Assembly (NCBI RefSeq): GCF_003602095.1
Contig: NZ_RAHH01000010.1
Coordinates: forward strand, 1 to 64,000
DNA length: 64,000 nucleotides
Direction: 5' to 3'
Source: Rahnella woolbedingensis
GTDB lineage: Bacteria; Pseudomonadota; Gammaproteobacteria; Enterobacterales; Enterobacteriaceae
Below the pieces are notes generated by a model, which was not told the origin of the DNA, searched no databases, and saw only the letters and a program-made list of their open reading frames with translations. The translations under genes and the position numbers were made by a program. Shown one piece after another: positions 8,576 to 18,844 of the stretch (positions within the stretch are counted from its first letter, which is position 1; each line of letters opens with the position of its first letter).

Positions 8576-9376
8576 ATGAGACTTATTCCTTTAAACACCA
8601 CCACTGAAGTTGGCAAATGGGCTGCACGTCATATTGTTGAACGCATTAACGCTTTCAAACCTACCGCCGACCGTCCTTTCGTTCTGGGCCTGCCTACCGG
8701 TGGTACCCCTCTCGAAGCTTACAAACATTTAATCGCCATGCATAAAGCAGGCCAGGTTAGCTTTAAGAACGTTGTTACTTTTAACATGGACGAATATGTT
8801 GGTCTGCCACAGGAACATCCTGAGAGCTACCATACCTTCATGTACAAAAACTTCTTTGACCACGTTGATATTCCACGCGAAAACATCAACCTGCTCAATG
8901 GTAATGCACCAGACGTTGACGAAGAATGCCGCCAGTACGAAGCGAAAATTAAGTCTTACGGCAAAATTAACCTGTTCATGGGTGGCGTGGGCAACGACGG
9001 CCATATCGCATTCAACGAACCGGCTTCTTCCCTGGCTTCCCGTACGCGTATCAAAACCCTGACCCACGAAACCCGTATCGCGAACTCCCGTTTCTTCGAC
9101 AACGATGTGTCTCAGGTGCCAAAATTTGCTCTGACCGTTGGCGTGGGTACACTGCTGGATGCAGAAGAAGTGATGATTCTGGTTACCGGTCATGCGAAAG
9201 CACAGGCTCTGGAAGCCGCTGTTGAAGGCAACATTAACCACATGTGGACCATCAGTTGCCTGCAATTGCACGCAAAAGCCGTTATGGTATGTGACGAACC
9301 GTCCACCATGGAACTGAAAGTCAAAACTGTTAAATATTTCCGCGAGTTAGAAGCGGAAAATATGAAAAATCTCTGA
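8576..9376 (+). CDS. nagB: Glucosamine-6-phosphate deaminase
   Basis: Converts glucosamine-6-phosphate to fructose-6-phosphate and ammonia, the last step of GlcNAc catabolism. Catalytic residues known from E. coli are in place: Asp72 (FNMDEY), Asp141, His143 and Glu148 ([10 protein letters not shown]). The start is the ATG at 8576 with AGAGGT five bases upstream; a GTG one codon earlier is in frame but less likely. It gives 266 residues, the family length. It is first gene of nagBACD, with a palindromic repeat on each side. Confidence 0.98.
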   Translation: MRLIPLNTTTEVGKWAARHIVERINAFKPTADRPFVLGLPTGGTPLEAYKHLIAMHKAGQVSFKNVVTFNMDEYVGLPQEHPESYHTFMYKNFFDHVDIPRENINLLNGNAPDVDEECRQYEAKIKSYGKINLFMGGVGNDGHIAFNEPASSLASRTRIKTLTHETRIANSRFFDNDVSQVPKFALTVGVGTLLDAEEVMILVTGHAKAQALEAAVEGNINHMWTISCLQLHAKAVMVCDEPSTMELKVKTVKYFRELEAENMKNL

Positions 9377-9396
9377 TTCAAAATTGTGCCCAAAGC

Positions 9397-9498
9397 CAGT
9401 CGCGTTGCGGCAAGGCGGCGACGAAGCGAATCTCCGGGAGCTTACTCAAGTAAGTGACCGGAGTGAGTGAGGCAGCCAACGCAGCAGCAGCGTGACTG
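9397..9498. repeat. Palindromic repeat element, copy 2 (nagB-nagA gap)
   Basis: Second copy of the element at 8426-8525. Its terminal arms differ in sequence (CAGTCGCGTTGCGGC against GCAGCAGCGTGACTG) but still pair, so the fold is kept while the bases change. It fills most of the 150-nt nagB-nagA gap and will be present in the nagBA transcript, where it could act as a processing or stability element. Confidence 0.75.
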
Positions 9499-9526
9499 GA
9501 GAAGGGCAAACGTACTAGGGGGCATG

Positions 9527-10666
9527 ATGTACGCATTGATTGAGGGCCGGATATATACCGGTCATGACGTTCTGGATAACCACGCGGTAGTGATTGCGGA
9601 TGGCAAAATCGAACGTGTCTGCCCGGTGAGTGAATTGCCGGCGAATGTGGAAACCCGCAGTCTGGACGGCGCCATTCTTGCCCCCGGATTTATCGATCTG
9701 CAACTCAATGGTTGTGGCGGCGTGCAGTTCAACGATTCTCTGGAAGCGATTTCCGTAGAAACGTTAGAAATCATGCAGAAAGCCAATGAAAAATCCGGCT
9801 GTACCAGTTTCTTACCGACGCTGATTACCTGTAGCGATGACTACATGAAACACGGTATCAGCGTGATGCGCACCTATCTGGAAAAGTATCCGAACCAGGC
9901 TTTGGGTCTTCATCTGGAAGGGCCCTATCTCAGCCCGGCGAAAAAAGGCACGCATAATCCTGCCTTTATCCGCCTGCCAGACAGCGCCATGATTGATTTC
10001 CTGTGCGCTAACGCCGATGTGATCACTCAGCTGACGCTGGCACCGGAACAGGTTGAAGCAAAATATATCCGCCAGTTACGTGATGCCGGGATCGTGATTT
10101 CCGCAGGCCATTCAAATTCTACTTATGCTGAAGCACGTGCCGGTTTTGCGGCAGGTATCAGCTTTGCGACGCACCTTTATAATGCAATGCCGGCGATTAC
10201 CGGTCGTCAGCCAGGCCTTATTGGTGCAATCTTCGATACGCCTGAAGTGTACACCGGCGTGATTGCAGACGGTTTACATGTGGACTGGGCCAATATCCGC
10301 AACGCGAAAAAGCTCAAAGGCGAAAAGCTGGTGCTGGTCACAGATGCCACTGCTCCGGCTGGCGCGAATATTGATGAGTTCATTTTTGCCGGTAAAACAA
10401 TATACTACCGTGACGGACTCTGTGTGGACGAAAACGGTACGTTGAGCGGCTCTGCGCTGACGATGATCGAAGCGGTGCAAAACAGCGTCGAACATGTCGG
10501 CATTGCTTTGGATGAAACGCTGCGTATGGCATCGCTTTATCCGGCTCGTGCCATTGGTCTTGATGACCAGCTTGGCAGCATCGAAGCAGGTAAAGTCGCT
10601 AACCTCACCGCGTTCACTCATGATTTTAAAATCACAAAAACTATCGTTAATGGTGACGAAGTTTAA
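9527..10666 (+). CDS. nagA: N-acetylglucosamine-6-phosphate deacetylase
   Basis: Amidohydrolase that removes acetate from GlcNAc-6-phosphate to give the NagB substrate and to lower the NagC inducer. The TIM-barrel metal and catalytic residues are visible: Glu131 (HLEGPY), His195 (SAGHSN), His216 (THLYNAM) and Asp273 (TDATAP). The frame stays open through the upstream repeat, but the AGGGGGC Shine-Dalgarno and homology to MYAL place the start at 9527 (or one ATG earlier at 9524), giving 379 residues against 382 in E. coli. Confidence 0.96.
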   Translation: MYALIEGRIYTGHDVLDNHAVVIADGKIERVCPVSELPANVETRSLDGAILAPGFIDLQLNGCGGVQFNDSLEAISVETLEIMQKANEKSGCTSFLPTLITCSDDYMKHGISVMRTYLEKYPNQALGLHLEGPYLSPAKKGTHNPAFIRLPDSAMIDFLCANADVITQLTLAPEQVEAKYIRQLRDAGIVISAGHSNSTYAEARAGFAAGISFATHLYNAMPAITGRQPGLIGAIFDTPEVYTGVIADGLHVDWANIRNAKKLKGEKLVLVTDATAPAGANIDEFIFAGKTIYYRDGLCVDENGTLSGSALTMIEAVQNSVEHVGIALDETLRMASLYPARAIGLDDQLGSIEAGKVANLTAFTHDFKITKTIVNGDEV

Positions 10667-10686
10667 TTGAGCGGATAACAGCATTG

Positions 10687-11907
10687 ATGACAACTGGCGG
10701 ACAGCAGGCACAAATCGGCAACGTTGATCTGGTTAAGCAGTTAAACGGGGCGGCGGTTTACCGCCTGATTGACCAACAAGGGCCTATCTCGCGCATTCAG
10801 ATTGCCGATATGAGCCAGTTAGCGCCCGCCAGTGTCACCAAGATTACGCGGCAATTGCTTGAGCGCGGGCTTATCAAAGAAGTGGAACAGCAGGCTTCTA
10901 CCGGAGGCCGCCGCGCAATCTCCATTATTACCGAAACCCGTCCTTTCCATGCGATTGCCGTCCGTCTCGGACGTCATGATGCGACGATTACGCTCTATGA
11001 TCTCAGTGCCAAATCGCTGGCAGAACAACATTACGCCCTGCCCGAGCGCACTCAGGAAACGCTGGAGAACGCGCTGTTCGAAGCCATCGCCCAGTTCATC
11101 GAGATGAATCAGCGTAAAATCCGCGAACTGATTGCCATATCTGTCATCCTTCCAGGGCTGGTCGATCCGAATAAAGGGATCGTGCGCTACATGCCGCATA
11201 TCAGCGTCGGTGCGTGGAAATTAGTGGATGCGCTGGAAGCCAAATTTAAAGTCACCAGTTTTGTCGGCCACGATATCCGCAGTCTGGCGCTGGCTGAGCA
11301 CTACTTCGGTGCGACCCGCGACTGTCAGGACTCCATTTTGGTTCGCTTACACCGCGGAACCGGTGCCGGGATCATCGTTAACGGTCAGATTTTTCTTGGC
11401 AGTAACGGCAACGTCGGTGAAATCGGGCATATCCAAATCGATCCGCTGGGCGAGCGCTGTCACTGCGGTAACTTCGGTTGTCTGGAAACCGTTGCAGCCA
11501 ACGCCGCCATCGAAAACCGCGTGCGCCATCTGCTGACACAAGGCTATGCCAGCAAACTGAGCCTGGAAGACTGTTCGATTTCTGCCATTTGTAAGGCCGC
11601 CAATCGTCACGATGCGCTGGCTACCGAAGTGATAGAGCATGTGGGGCGCCAGTTGGGTAAAGGCGTTTCGATTGCGATTAACCTGTTTAATCCGCAAAAA
11701 GTGGTGATTGCCGGTGAAATCACGGAAGCCGACAAAGTGCTGCTTCCTGCCATTCAGAACTGTATTAATGCGCAGGTTCTGAAAGATTTCCGCCGCAATT
11801 TACCGGTAGTCACTTCAGCCCTGAATCATCAGTCCGCGATTGGCGCTTTTGCTCTGGTCAAACGGGCTATGCTCAATGGCGTTCTGTTGCAGCGCCTGAT
11901 GGAAAAT
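10687..11907 (+). CDS. nagC: N-acetylglucosamine repressor NagC (ROK family)
   Basis: ROK-family transcription factor that represses nagE, nagBACD and chiP and is released by GlcNAc-6-phosphate. It has an N-terminal winged helix-turn-helix (about 20-80) and a sugar-kinase-like ROK domain with the zinc motif CHCGNFGCLE. ATG 10687 is preferred over TTG 10684; the product has about 407 residues (406 in E. coli). The stop TGA ends near 11910. The gene lies 17-20 nt after nagA with a weak ribosome binding site, so translation is probably coupled. Confidence 0.96.
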
Positions 11908-11967
11908 TGAGACGTGCTATAGTATCGGGCTGCCAGGAATGGGACTGAAAATGTGGGTTTGGAAATC

Positions 11968-12720
11968 ATGACAATAAAGAACGTAATTTGTGACATTGAT
12001 GGCGTGCTGCTGCACGACAATACCGCAGTACCCGGCGCCGACCGTTTTCTGGCGCGAGTTCAGGAACAGGGAATGCCGTTAGTTATTCTCACTAACTACC
12101 CTTCCCAGACAGCGCAAGATCTGGCAAACCGTTTCAGCGCGGCCGGTCTTGACGTCCCCGAGAGTGCGTTCTTCACTTCCGCCATGGCGACCGCTGATTT
12201 CCTGAAACGCCAGGAAGGCAAAAAAGCCTATGTCGTCGGCGAAGGTGCGTTGATCCATGAACTGTATAAAGCCGGTTTTACCATTACCGATATCAATCCT
12301 GATTTCGTGATCGTCGGCGAAACCCGTTCTTATAACTGGGATATGATCCATAAAGCCGCTTATTTCGTGGCAAATGGCGCGCGCTTCATAGCAACGAACC
12401 CTGATAATCACGGGCATGGTTTCACCCCTGCCTGCGGCGCGTTATGCGCCCCTATCGAAAAAATTACCGGCCGCCAGCCGTTTTACGTGGGCAAGCCGAG
12501 CCCGTGGATCATCCGCTCGGCGCTCAATAAAATGCAGGCGCATTCCGAAGAAACGGTCATTGTGGGCGATAATCTTCGCACCGACATTCTGGCGGGCTTC
12601 CAGGCGGGGCTGGAAACCATTCTGGTGCTGACCGGCGTTTCCACTCTCAATGATATTGAGGGAATGCCCTTCCGCCCGACCTGGATTTATCCTTCCGTTG
12701 CCGATATCGACGTGATTTAA
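11968..12720 (+). CDS. nagD: HAD-family ribonucleotide monophosphatase NagD
   Basis: Phosphatase of the HAD superfamily (type IIA cap) acting on nucleoside monophosphates; its link to amino-sugar use is unclear despite its place in the operon. The N-terminal DIDGVL motif carries the nucleophile and acid Asp residues, and VGDNLRTDI is the C-terminal acidic metal motif. The start MTIKN at 11968 has GGAAATC just upstream and gives 250 residues, exactly the E. coli length; the frame upstream to 11953 is not needed. Confidence 0.95.
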   Translation: MTIKNVICDIDGVLLHDNTAVPGADRFLARVQEQGMPLVILTNYPSQTAQDLANRFSAAGLDVPESAFFTSAMATADFLKRQEGKKAYVVGEGALIHELYKAGFTITDINPDFVIVGETRSYNWDMIHKAAYFVANGARFIATNPDNHGHGFTPACGALCAPIEKITGRQPFYVGKPSPWIIRSALNKMQAHSEETVIVGDNLRTDILAGFQAGLETILVLTGVSTLNDIEGMPFRPTWIYPSVADIDVI

Positions 12721-12742
12721 CGGTACTGATAAGTCTATGAAA

Positions 12743-12779
12743 ACGAGCCAGGATGGGTATCCCGGCTCGTTTTTTTTTG
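12743..12779 (+). terminator. Terminator of nagBACD
   Basis: Stem ACGAGCC/GGCTCGT (12743-12749, 12764-12770) with further partial pairing, followed by nine T. It is a strong intrinsic terminator 20 nt past nagD. Confidence 0.9.
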
Positions 12780-13081
12780 TCTTGCTGTCTGATATTTATC
12801 CACTTTTCTCTTTTTTTGAATCCTCCTCAATTTTTGGCGATTAAATTAATAATCCGCTAATGAAATCGCCATAAAACTGGTGATTCGTTAAAGATACACC
12901 ACCATCAACCAACTATTTATCAGAAGAGCGTTAAATCACTTGCACAACATGGGGGTTTTGACGCATTTTCATAGTCAGCAACGCAACAAACGCCGGCTAA
13001 AACTGCAATAACGGCAACGTTGATCCTCATTCATAAACATAAAAATGACAGCCAGAGAAACGTCGTTAGGGAGAAAGTAAT
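12780..13081 (+). other. asnB leader region
   Basis: This gap of about 300 nt between the nagD terminator and asnB holds no reading frame of note. It must contain the asnB promoter. An A/G-rich ribosome binding site (GGGAGAAAG) ends it. I see no convincing regulator site. Confidence 0.4.
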
Positions 13082-14746
13082 ATGTGTTCAATTTTCGGTG
13101 TGCTCGATATCAAAACTGACTCCATCGAGCTGCGCAAAAAAGCGCTGGAACTGTCGCGCCTGATGCGTCACCGCGGACCAGACTGGTCCGGCGTGTTTGC
13201 CAGCGATAAAGCGATTCTGTCGCACGAGCGTCTGTCCATCGTTGACGTGAACAACGGCGCACAGCCTTTGTACAACGCGGCACACACTCACGTTCTGGCT
13301 GTTAACGGCGAAATCTACAACCATCAGGCTCTGCGCGCAGAACTGGGCGACAAATATGAATTCCAGACCGCGTCCGACTGCGAAGTGATTCTGGCGCTGT
13401 ATCAGGAAAAAGGCCCTGCCTTCCTGGACGAACTGCAAGGCATGTTCGCCTTTATTCTGTATGACACAGAAAAAGATGCGTACCTGATCGGCCGTGACCA
13501 TCTGGGCATCATCCCGCTGTATATGGGATACGACGAACACGGCAACATGTATGTCGCTTCTGAAATGAAAGCGCTGGTACCCGTTTGCCGCACCATCAAA
13601 GAATTCCCGGCTGGCAGCTATCTGTGGAGCCAGGAAGGTGAAATTCGCGAATACTACCAGCGTGACTGGTTTGATTTCGAAAACGTCAAAGACAACGTCA
13701 CTGACGCTGCTGCACTGAAAGATGCACTGGAAGAATCAGTGAAAAGCCATCTGATGTCTGACGTGCCTTACGGCGTGCTGCTGTCCGGTGGTCTGGATTC
13801 GTCCGTAATTTCCGCGATCACCAAGAAATTTGCCGGTCGCCGTATCGAAGATAAAGATCAGAGCGAAGCCTGGTGGCCGCAGCTGCACTCCTTTGCTGTC
13901 GGTCTGGAAGGTTCACCTGATCTGCGCGCCGCTCAGGAAGTGGCTAACCATTTGGGCACCGTGCACCACGAAATTCATTTCACCGTGCAGGAAGGTCTGG
14001 ATGCTATCCGCGATGTTATTTATCACATCGAAACTTACGACGTCACGACTATCCGCGCATCTACGCCGATGTATCTGATGTCGCGTAAAATCAAAGCGAT
14101 GGGCATCAAAATGGTGTTGTCTGGCGAAGGCGCAGACGAAGTGCTGGGCGGCTACCTGTATTTCCACAAAGCGCCGAACGCCAAAGAATTCCATGAAGAA
14201 ACCGTGCGTAAATTGCTGGCCCTGCACATGTACGACTGTGCGCGTGCTAACAAAGCCATGTCAGCCTGGGGTGTGGAAGCCCGTGTACCGTTCCTGGACA
14301 AAAAATTCCTCGACGTCGCTATGCGTATCAACCCGAAAGACAAAATGTGCGGCAACGGCAAGATGGAAAAACATATCCTGCGTGAATGTTTTGAGTCTTA
14401 TTTGCCACACAGTGTGGCGTGGCGTCAGAAAGAACAGTTCTCTGATGGCGTAGGTTACAGCTGGATCGATACCTTAAAAGAAGTGGCCTCTCAGCAGATC
14501 ACCGATCAGCAGCTTGAAACTGCGCATTTCCGTTTCCCGTACAACACGCCGACGTCTAAAGAAGGCTACCTGTACCGTACGATTTTTGAAGAATTGTTCC
14601 CGGTTCCAAGCGCGGCTGAATGCGTGCCTGGCGGCCCTTCAGTGGCCTGTTCTTCCGCGAAAGCCATTGAGTGGGATGAAGCGTTCAAAAACATGGACGA
14701 TCCTTCTGGCCGTGCTGTGGGCGTGCATCAGTCTGCCTACAAATAA
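13082..14746 (+). CDS. asnB: Asparagine synthase B (glutamine-hydrolysing)
   Basis: Makes asparagine from aspartate, ATP and glutamine in the cytoplasm. The N-terminal nucleophile Cys2 (MCSIFGV) starts the class II glutaminase domain (about 1-200), and the synthase domain carries the PP-loop SGGLDSS. The 554 residues equal E. coli AsnB. Its place after nagD is conserved in enterobacteria. It is followed by its own terminator and then the tRNA cluster. Confidence 0.98.
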   Translation: MCSIFGVLDIKTDSIELRKKALELSRLMRHRGPDWSGVFASDKAILSHERLSIVDVNNGAQPLYNAAHTHVLAVNGEIYNHQALRAELGDKYEFQTASDCEVILALYQEKGPAFLDELQGMFAFILYDTEKDAYLIGRDHLGIIPLYMGYDEHGNMYVASEMKALVPVCRTIKEFPAGSYLWSQEGEIREYYQRDWFDFENVKDNVTDAAALKDALEESVKSHLMSDVPYGVLLSGGLDSSVISAITKKFAGRRIEDKDQSEAWWPQLHSFAVGLEGSPDLRAAQEVANHLGTVHHEIHFTVQEGLDAIRDVIYHIETYDVTTIRASTPMYLMSRKIKAMGIKMVLSGEGADEVLGGYLYFHKAPNAKEFHEETVRKLLALHMYDCARANKAMSAWGVEARVPFLDKKFLDVAMRINPKDKMCGNGKMEKHILRECFESYLPHSVAWRQKEQFSDGVGYSWIDTLKEVASQQITDQQLETAHFRFPYNTPTSKEGYLYRTIFEELFPVPSAAECVPGGPSVACSSAKAIEWDEAFKNMDDPSGRAVGVHQSAYK

Positions 14747-14776
14747 TCGAATTACCGGTTAATCTCGTTGTAGTAA

Positions 14777-14802
14777 ACGGGCCTCTCCAGGCCCGTTTTT
14801 TT
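14777..14802 (+). terminator. Terminator of asnB
   Basis: Perfect eight-base stem ACGGGCCT/AGGCCCGT with loop CTCC and a seven-T tail. Confidence 0.92.
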
Positions 14803-14974
14803 GTGGGTAAAGTCAGTAAAAATAATGTCTTTTGTCCAATTAATCACCAGAGTGGTTATAACCCAGACAAATGGACGCAATCAGGGCTTTTTCTCCAAAA
14901 AAGGTGTTGACGCAAAACGGTCATATACGCATAATGCGCCCCGCAACGCCGATGAAGGTAGCGCGAAAAAAGAT

Positions 14975-15051
14975 GGCTACGTAGCTCAGTTGGTTAGAGC
15001 ACATCACTCATAATGATGGGGTCACAGGTTCGAATCCCGTCGTAGCCACCA
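14975..15051 (+). tRNA. metT: tRNA-Met (CAT), elongator
   Basis: 77 nt with encoded CCA, acceptor stem GGCTACG/CGTAGCC and anticodon CAT. The sequence closely matches E. coli metT. It is the first gene of the cluster. Confidence 0.97.
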
Positions 15052-15059
15052 TCTTTTTT

Positions 15060-15144
15060 GCGGGAGTGGCGAAATTGGTAGACGCACTAGATTTAGGTTC
15101 TAGCGCCGCAAGGTGTGCGAGTTCAAGTCTCGCCTCCCGCACCA
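15060..15144 (+). tRNA. leuW: tRNA-Leu (TAG)
   Basis: 85 nt with encoded CCA, long variable arm, acceptor GCGGGAG/CTCCCGC and anticodon TAG. It corresponds to E. coli leuW and lies 8 nt after metT. Confidence 0.97.
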
Positions 15145-15167
15145 TTTCCAGACATCGGTAGCACAGT

Positions 15168-15242
15168 TGGGGTATCGCCAAGCGGTAAGGCACTGGTTTT
15201 TGATACCAGCATTCCCAGGTTCGAATCCTGGTACCCCAGCCA
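15168..15242 (+). tRNA. glnU: tRNA-Gln (TTG), copy 1
   Basis: 75 nt with encoded CCA, acceptor TGGGGTA/TACCCCA and anticodon TTG. It corresponds to the glnU/glnW type. Confidence 0.96.
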
Positions 15243-15312
15243 TTTTCTTATCTTTCACATTGCTGTACTGATGTGTTTGTGAGGAAAATCCAATTTGAAG
15301 AAGTTGTACTGT

Positions 15313-15387
15313 TGGGGTATCGCCAAGCGGTAAGGCACTGGTTTTTGATACCAGCATACCCTGGTTCGAATCCAGGTACCCCAGCCA
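15313..15387 (+). tRNA. glnW: tRNA-Gln (TTG), copy 2
   Basis: 75 nt. It differs from copy 1 only in the variable-loop/T-stem region (ATACCCTGG for ATTCCCAGG), with the paired strand changed to match. Confidence 0.96.
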
Positions 15388-15470
15388 TACTTCTTTCTGT
15401 ATAATTGGTAAGCACTTGAAATTTATTATTAAATTAGTGCTTGAAGTTTTGAAGTAAGTCAGTAAAATTT

Positions 15471-15547
15471 GGCTACGTAGCTCAGCTGGTTAGAGCACAT
15501 CACTCATAATGATGGGGTCACAGGTTCAAATCCCGTCGTAGCCACCA
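15471..15547 (+). tRNA. metU: tRNA-Met (CAT), elongator, copy 2
   Basis: 77 nt, nearly identical to the copy at 14975; differences are in the D loop (CTGG for TTGG) and T loop (TTCAAAT for TTCGAAT). Confidence 0.96.
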
Positions 15548-15591
15548 TTTTACTTGCAGTACACTGCTCAAAAGGTAGTGAGAAACAAAAT

Positions 15592-15666
15592 TGGGGTGTC
15601 GCCAAGCGGTAAGGCTCTGGTTTCTGATACCAGCATACCCAGGTTCGAATCCTGGCACCCCAGCCA
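15592..15666 (+). tRNA. glnV: tRNA-Gln (CTG)
   Basis: 75 nt with anticodon CTG, corresponding to E. coli glnV/glnX. Only one copy is present here, whereas E. coli K-12 has two. Confidence 0.96.
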
Positions 15667-15673
15667 CATTAAG

Positions 15674-15701
15674 AAAGCCCGCCTCGTGCGGGCTTTTTGT
15701 T
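15674..15701 (+). terminator. Terminator of the tRNA operon
   Basis: Nine-base stem AAAGCCCGC/GCGGGCTTT with a 5-nt loop and T tail, 8 nt after the last tRNA. It may also serve ubiF from the other side. Confidence 0.88.
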
Positions 15702-15766
15702 ATTTGTCTTTTAGTCAGCAAAAATGAAAAGGCAAACCAGTATTTCTACGGTTTGCCCTGACGTCA

Positions 15767-16951
15767 TTAAATCCCTAACGCATATTTCAGTGCTTTGGTT
15801 TTCAGTGCGCCGGCACGTTGTGCGGTCATCAGCGCCAGATTACGCAGCACTTTCACCGGTGCCAGATCGTTGCTGAAGACGGAATAGAACAAATCCATGC
15901 CGCTTTGCATCAGCAAATTATCCAGACGACGCTGACGCTGATAACGCAGCAATACTTTCTCGCTGCTCCACTCCTCATCGCTATCACGGGCTTTCTCCAG
16001 CACCGATAACAATGCCTCGACGTCGCGATACCCCAGATTCACGCCCTGCCCTGCCAGCGGATTGATGGTATGCGCCGCGTCGCCCACCAGCGCCAGTCCC
16101 GGTAAGACATAACGCTGAGCGTGACGGCGAACCAGCGGGAATGCCCCTGCGGATAGGGCGTTGATATTGCCCAGACGCTTCGGGAAAGCCTGCATCACTT
16201 CTGTGGTGAGCTGCTGCATATTCAGCGTTTTCAGGTAACGGATGCGCTGCGGGCTGTCATACCAGACCAACGAGGCCTGATGACCGAACAGCGGCAGAAA
16301 CGCGCGCGGCCCGGATGGGAAAAATTGCTGCCATGTGACATCCTGATCCGGCGTTTCGGTTTCAACGTTAATCAGCATGCAGTGCTGGCGATATTCCCAG
16401 CCATCCACACCAATTCCCGCCAGCTGACGTACCAGCGAGTTCGCCCCATCGGCAGCAATCACCAGTTTCGTGCGCAACAACTCCCCCGTGGTCAGTTGCA
16501 GAGACCAGGTTTTATCATCGTGCTGCAAAAGATGGCGTAACTTTGCCGGACAAAAACGTGTCAGATTCGCCAATGCGTCGAACTGCTGCCACAGCGCTAA
16601 CTGCAGCACGCGGTTTTCGACCATAAATCCCAGCTCCGGTAATCCGAGCGATTGCGCGTCAAATTTCACATCAGAACCGTCCGCTTCCCAGGTTTCAAGC
16701 CGGCGGTACGGCACCGAGCGCATTTTCTCAACCGCTTCCCACGCGCCCAGTTTTTGTAAAAATCGGACAGACGCACAGCCAATGGCGGAAATCCGCAAAT
16801 CAGCGTGTGCTGAAGGGTCAAATCCGGCAGGCGCTTCATTCTCAATCAGTGCAACCTGCAGGCCCTGTTTTGCCAGCCCCAGCGCCGCGGCCGCGCCGAC
16901 CATGCCGCCGCCGACAATTACTGCATCAAATGTCTTCTCAGAATTATTCAT
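15767..16951 (-). CDS. ubiF: 3-demethoxyubiquinol 3-hydroxylase UbiF
   Basis: FAD-dependent monooxygenase that hydroxylates C6 of the demethoxyubiquinol ring in aerobic ubiquinone synthesis. The Rossmann FAD motif VGGGMVGAAAALGLAKQG lies at about 13-30, and the second flavin motif GDAAHTINPLAGQGVNLGY lies in the C-terminal half. The 394 residues match the family (391 in E. coli), and the C-terminus ALKYALGI also matches. Position between the tRNA cluster and divergent miaB is the E. coli arrangement, which favours UbiF over UbiH or UbiI. Confidence 0.94.
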   Translation of the reverse strand: MNNSEKTFDAVIVGGGMVGAAAALGLAKQGLQVALIENEAPAGFDPSAHADLRISAIGCASVRFLQKLGAWEAVEKMRSVPYRRLETWEADGSDVKFDAQSLGLPELGFMVENRVLQLALWQQFDALANLTRFCPAKLRHLLQHDDKTWSLQLTTGELLRTKLVIAADGANSLVRQLAGIGVDGWEYRQHCMLINVETETPDQDVTWQQFFPSGPRAFLPLFGHQASLVWYDSPQRIRYLKTLNMQQLTTEVMQAFPKRLGNINALSAGAFPLVRRHAQRYVLPGLALVGDAAHTINPLAGQGVNLGYRDVEALLSVLEKARDSDEEWSSEKVLLRYQRQRRLDNLLMQSGMDLFYSVFSNDLAPVKVLRNLALMTAQRAGALKTKALKYALGI

Positions 16952-17138
16952 TTTATTCCGGCTTTCTGTTCAGTTCATTATGCGAAGTGTACCGGATTTT
17001 TGTGTCAGCATCAGGGGCTAAGCTGCTTTCCTGCACTGGTCAGCACCGGAGTGAGGGTTTACAATAGCGACCCTGAACTCTGCTATGCACTGCGGCATTG
17101 CCGATCTAACGTTCCCCGTATTGAGTACTGACACGCTG

Positions 17139-18563
17139 ATGACTAAAAAACTGCACATTAAAACCTGGGGTTGCCAGATGAATGAATATGATTCATCCAA
17201 AATGGCCGACCTTCTCGACAGCACTCACGGTTACCAGCTGACGGATAACGCTGAAGAAGCAGATATTCTGCTGCTCAACACCTGCTCAATCAGGGAAAAA
17301 GCGCAGGAGAAAGTATTCAGCCTGCTCGGACACTGGAAGTTACTGAAAAAGAAAAACCCGGATCTCATTATCGGCGTCGGTGGCTGCGTGGCCTCGCAGG
17401 AAGGCGAAATGCTGCGTAAACGTGCGCCTTGTGTCGACATTGTTTTCGGGCCGCAAACTCTGCACCGTTTACCGGAAATGGTAAATCACGTGCGCGGTAC
17501 CAAAAGCCCGGTCGTGGATATCAGTTTCCCTGAAATCGAAAAATTTGACCGCCTGCCGGAACCGCGCGCCGACGGTCCGACGGCTTTCGTATCCATCATG
17601 GAAGGCTGCAACAAGTATTGCAGCTTCTGCGTGGTGCCTTATACCCGAGGCGAAGAAGTCAGCCGTCCGTGCGATGACGTGCTGTTTGAAGTCGCACAGC
17701 TGGCCGCGCAAGGTGTGCGTGAAGTCAATCTGCTGGGCCAGAACGTCAACGCCTATCGCGGCGATTCTTTTGACGGCGGCATCTGCACCTTTGCTGAGTT
17801 ATTGCGTCTGGTGGCAACGATTGACGGCATCGACCGCATCCGCTTCACCACCAGCCATCCGGTCGAGTTTACCGATGACATTATCGACGTGTATAAAGAC
17901 ACGCCAGAAGTAGTGAGCTTCCTGCACCTGCCTATTCAGAGCGGTTCTGACCGCATTCTGACGATGATGAAGCGTCCGCACACCGTGCTGGAATACAAAT
18001 CCACTATCCGCAAACTGCGCGCCGCGCGTCCGGATATTCATTTCAGCTCAGATTTCATCATTGGTTTCCCTGGCGAAACGAACGAGGACTTTGAACGCAC
18101 GATGGATTTGATCGCGCAGGTGAATTACGACGTCAGTTTCAGTTTCATCTATTCTCCGCGCCCGGGCACACCGGCGGCAGATATGGTGGATGACGTAAGC
18201 ATGGACGAGAAAAAACAGCGTCTGGCGCTGTTGCAGGACAGAATCACTCAGCAGGTTATGCGTTTCAGCCGCGCCACGCTGGGCACCGTTCAGCGCATTC
18301 TGGTGGAAGGCACGTCACGTAAAGACATTATGGAGCTCACAGGGCGTACCGAATGTAATCGCGTGGTCAATTTCGAAGGCACGCCGGATATGATTGGTAA
18401 GTTCGTGGATGTCGAAATTGTCGATGTTTATGCCAACTCACTGCGCGGTGTGGTTGTCCGCACCGAAGAACAGATGGCGCTGCGCCTGCATGAATCTCCG
18501 CAATCCGTCATCGAACGTACCCGTAAAGAAAATGAATTGGGCGTTGGAATGTATCAACCCTGA
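17139..18563 (+). CDS. miaB: tRNA-2-methylthio-N6-dimethylallyladenosine synthase MiaB
   Basis: Radical SAM methylthiotransferase that modifies A37 in tRNAs reading UNN codons. The N-terminal UPF0004 domain holds the auxiliary cluster cysteines (Cys12, and the NTCS and GGC motifs), the radical SAM motif CNKYCSFC follows MEG, and a TRAM domain forms the C-terminus. The frame is open 54 nt further upstream, but the start MTKKLH at 17139 matches E. coli and gives 474 residues, the same length. It is divergent from ubiF. Confidence 0.97.
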   Translation: MTKKLHIKTWGCQMNEYDSSKMADLLDSTHGYQLTDNAEEADILLLNTCSIREKAQEKVFSLLGHWKLLKKKNPDLIIGVGGCVASQEGEMLRKRAPCVDIVFGPQTLHRLPEMVNHVRGTKSPVVDISFPEIEKFDRLPEPRADGPTAFVSIMEGCNKYCSFCVVPYTRGEEVSRPCDDVLFEVAQLAAQGVREVNLLGQNVNAYRGDSFDGGICTFAELLRLVATIDGIDRIRFTTSHPVEFTDDIIDVYKDTPEVVSFLHLPIQSGSDRILTMMKRPHTVLEYKSTIRKLRAARPDIHFSSDFIIGFPGETNEDFERTMDLIAQVNYDVSFSFIYSPRPGTPAADMVDDVSMDEKKQRLALLQDRITQQVMRFSRATLGTVQRILVEGTSRKDIMELTGRTECNRVVNFEGTPDMIGKFVDVEIVDVYANSLRGVVVRTEEQMALRLHESPQSVIERTRKENELGVGMYQP

Positions 18564-18844
18564 ATCATAGTAGTGATGCATGACCTGATATCGACAGGGC
18601 GCTACGGCGTCCTGTTTCTTTTGAGTTTTTCGCTAATACCTTCATCGTAAGGGTTTAATTTTTCGGCAAAGGCCGCATATTCGGATGAAGGTCCCTGCAA
18701 CTGCCGCCATGGCGCAGCATATTTTGCCAAGGGGATGTATTATTAACTCAGGTATGGTTGAAGGCTGAAAGTTTTGTTGAAGGCTGAGAATAATAGTGAG
18801 CCGGGTGAAATGACAACTGGTCCGAAGTGACCCAAAGGATTCGT

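Noticed and set aside
10665-10682. Sequence resembling the lac operator (AATT-GAGCGGATAACA) between nagA and nagC
   Set aside because: It lacks two bases of the lac operator, has no symmetry partner, and lies inside an operon; chance similarity.
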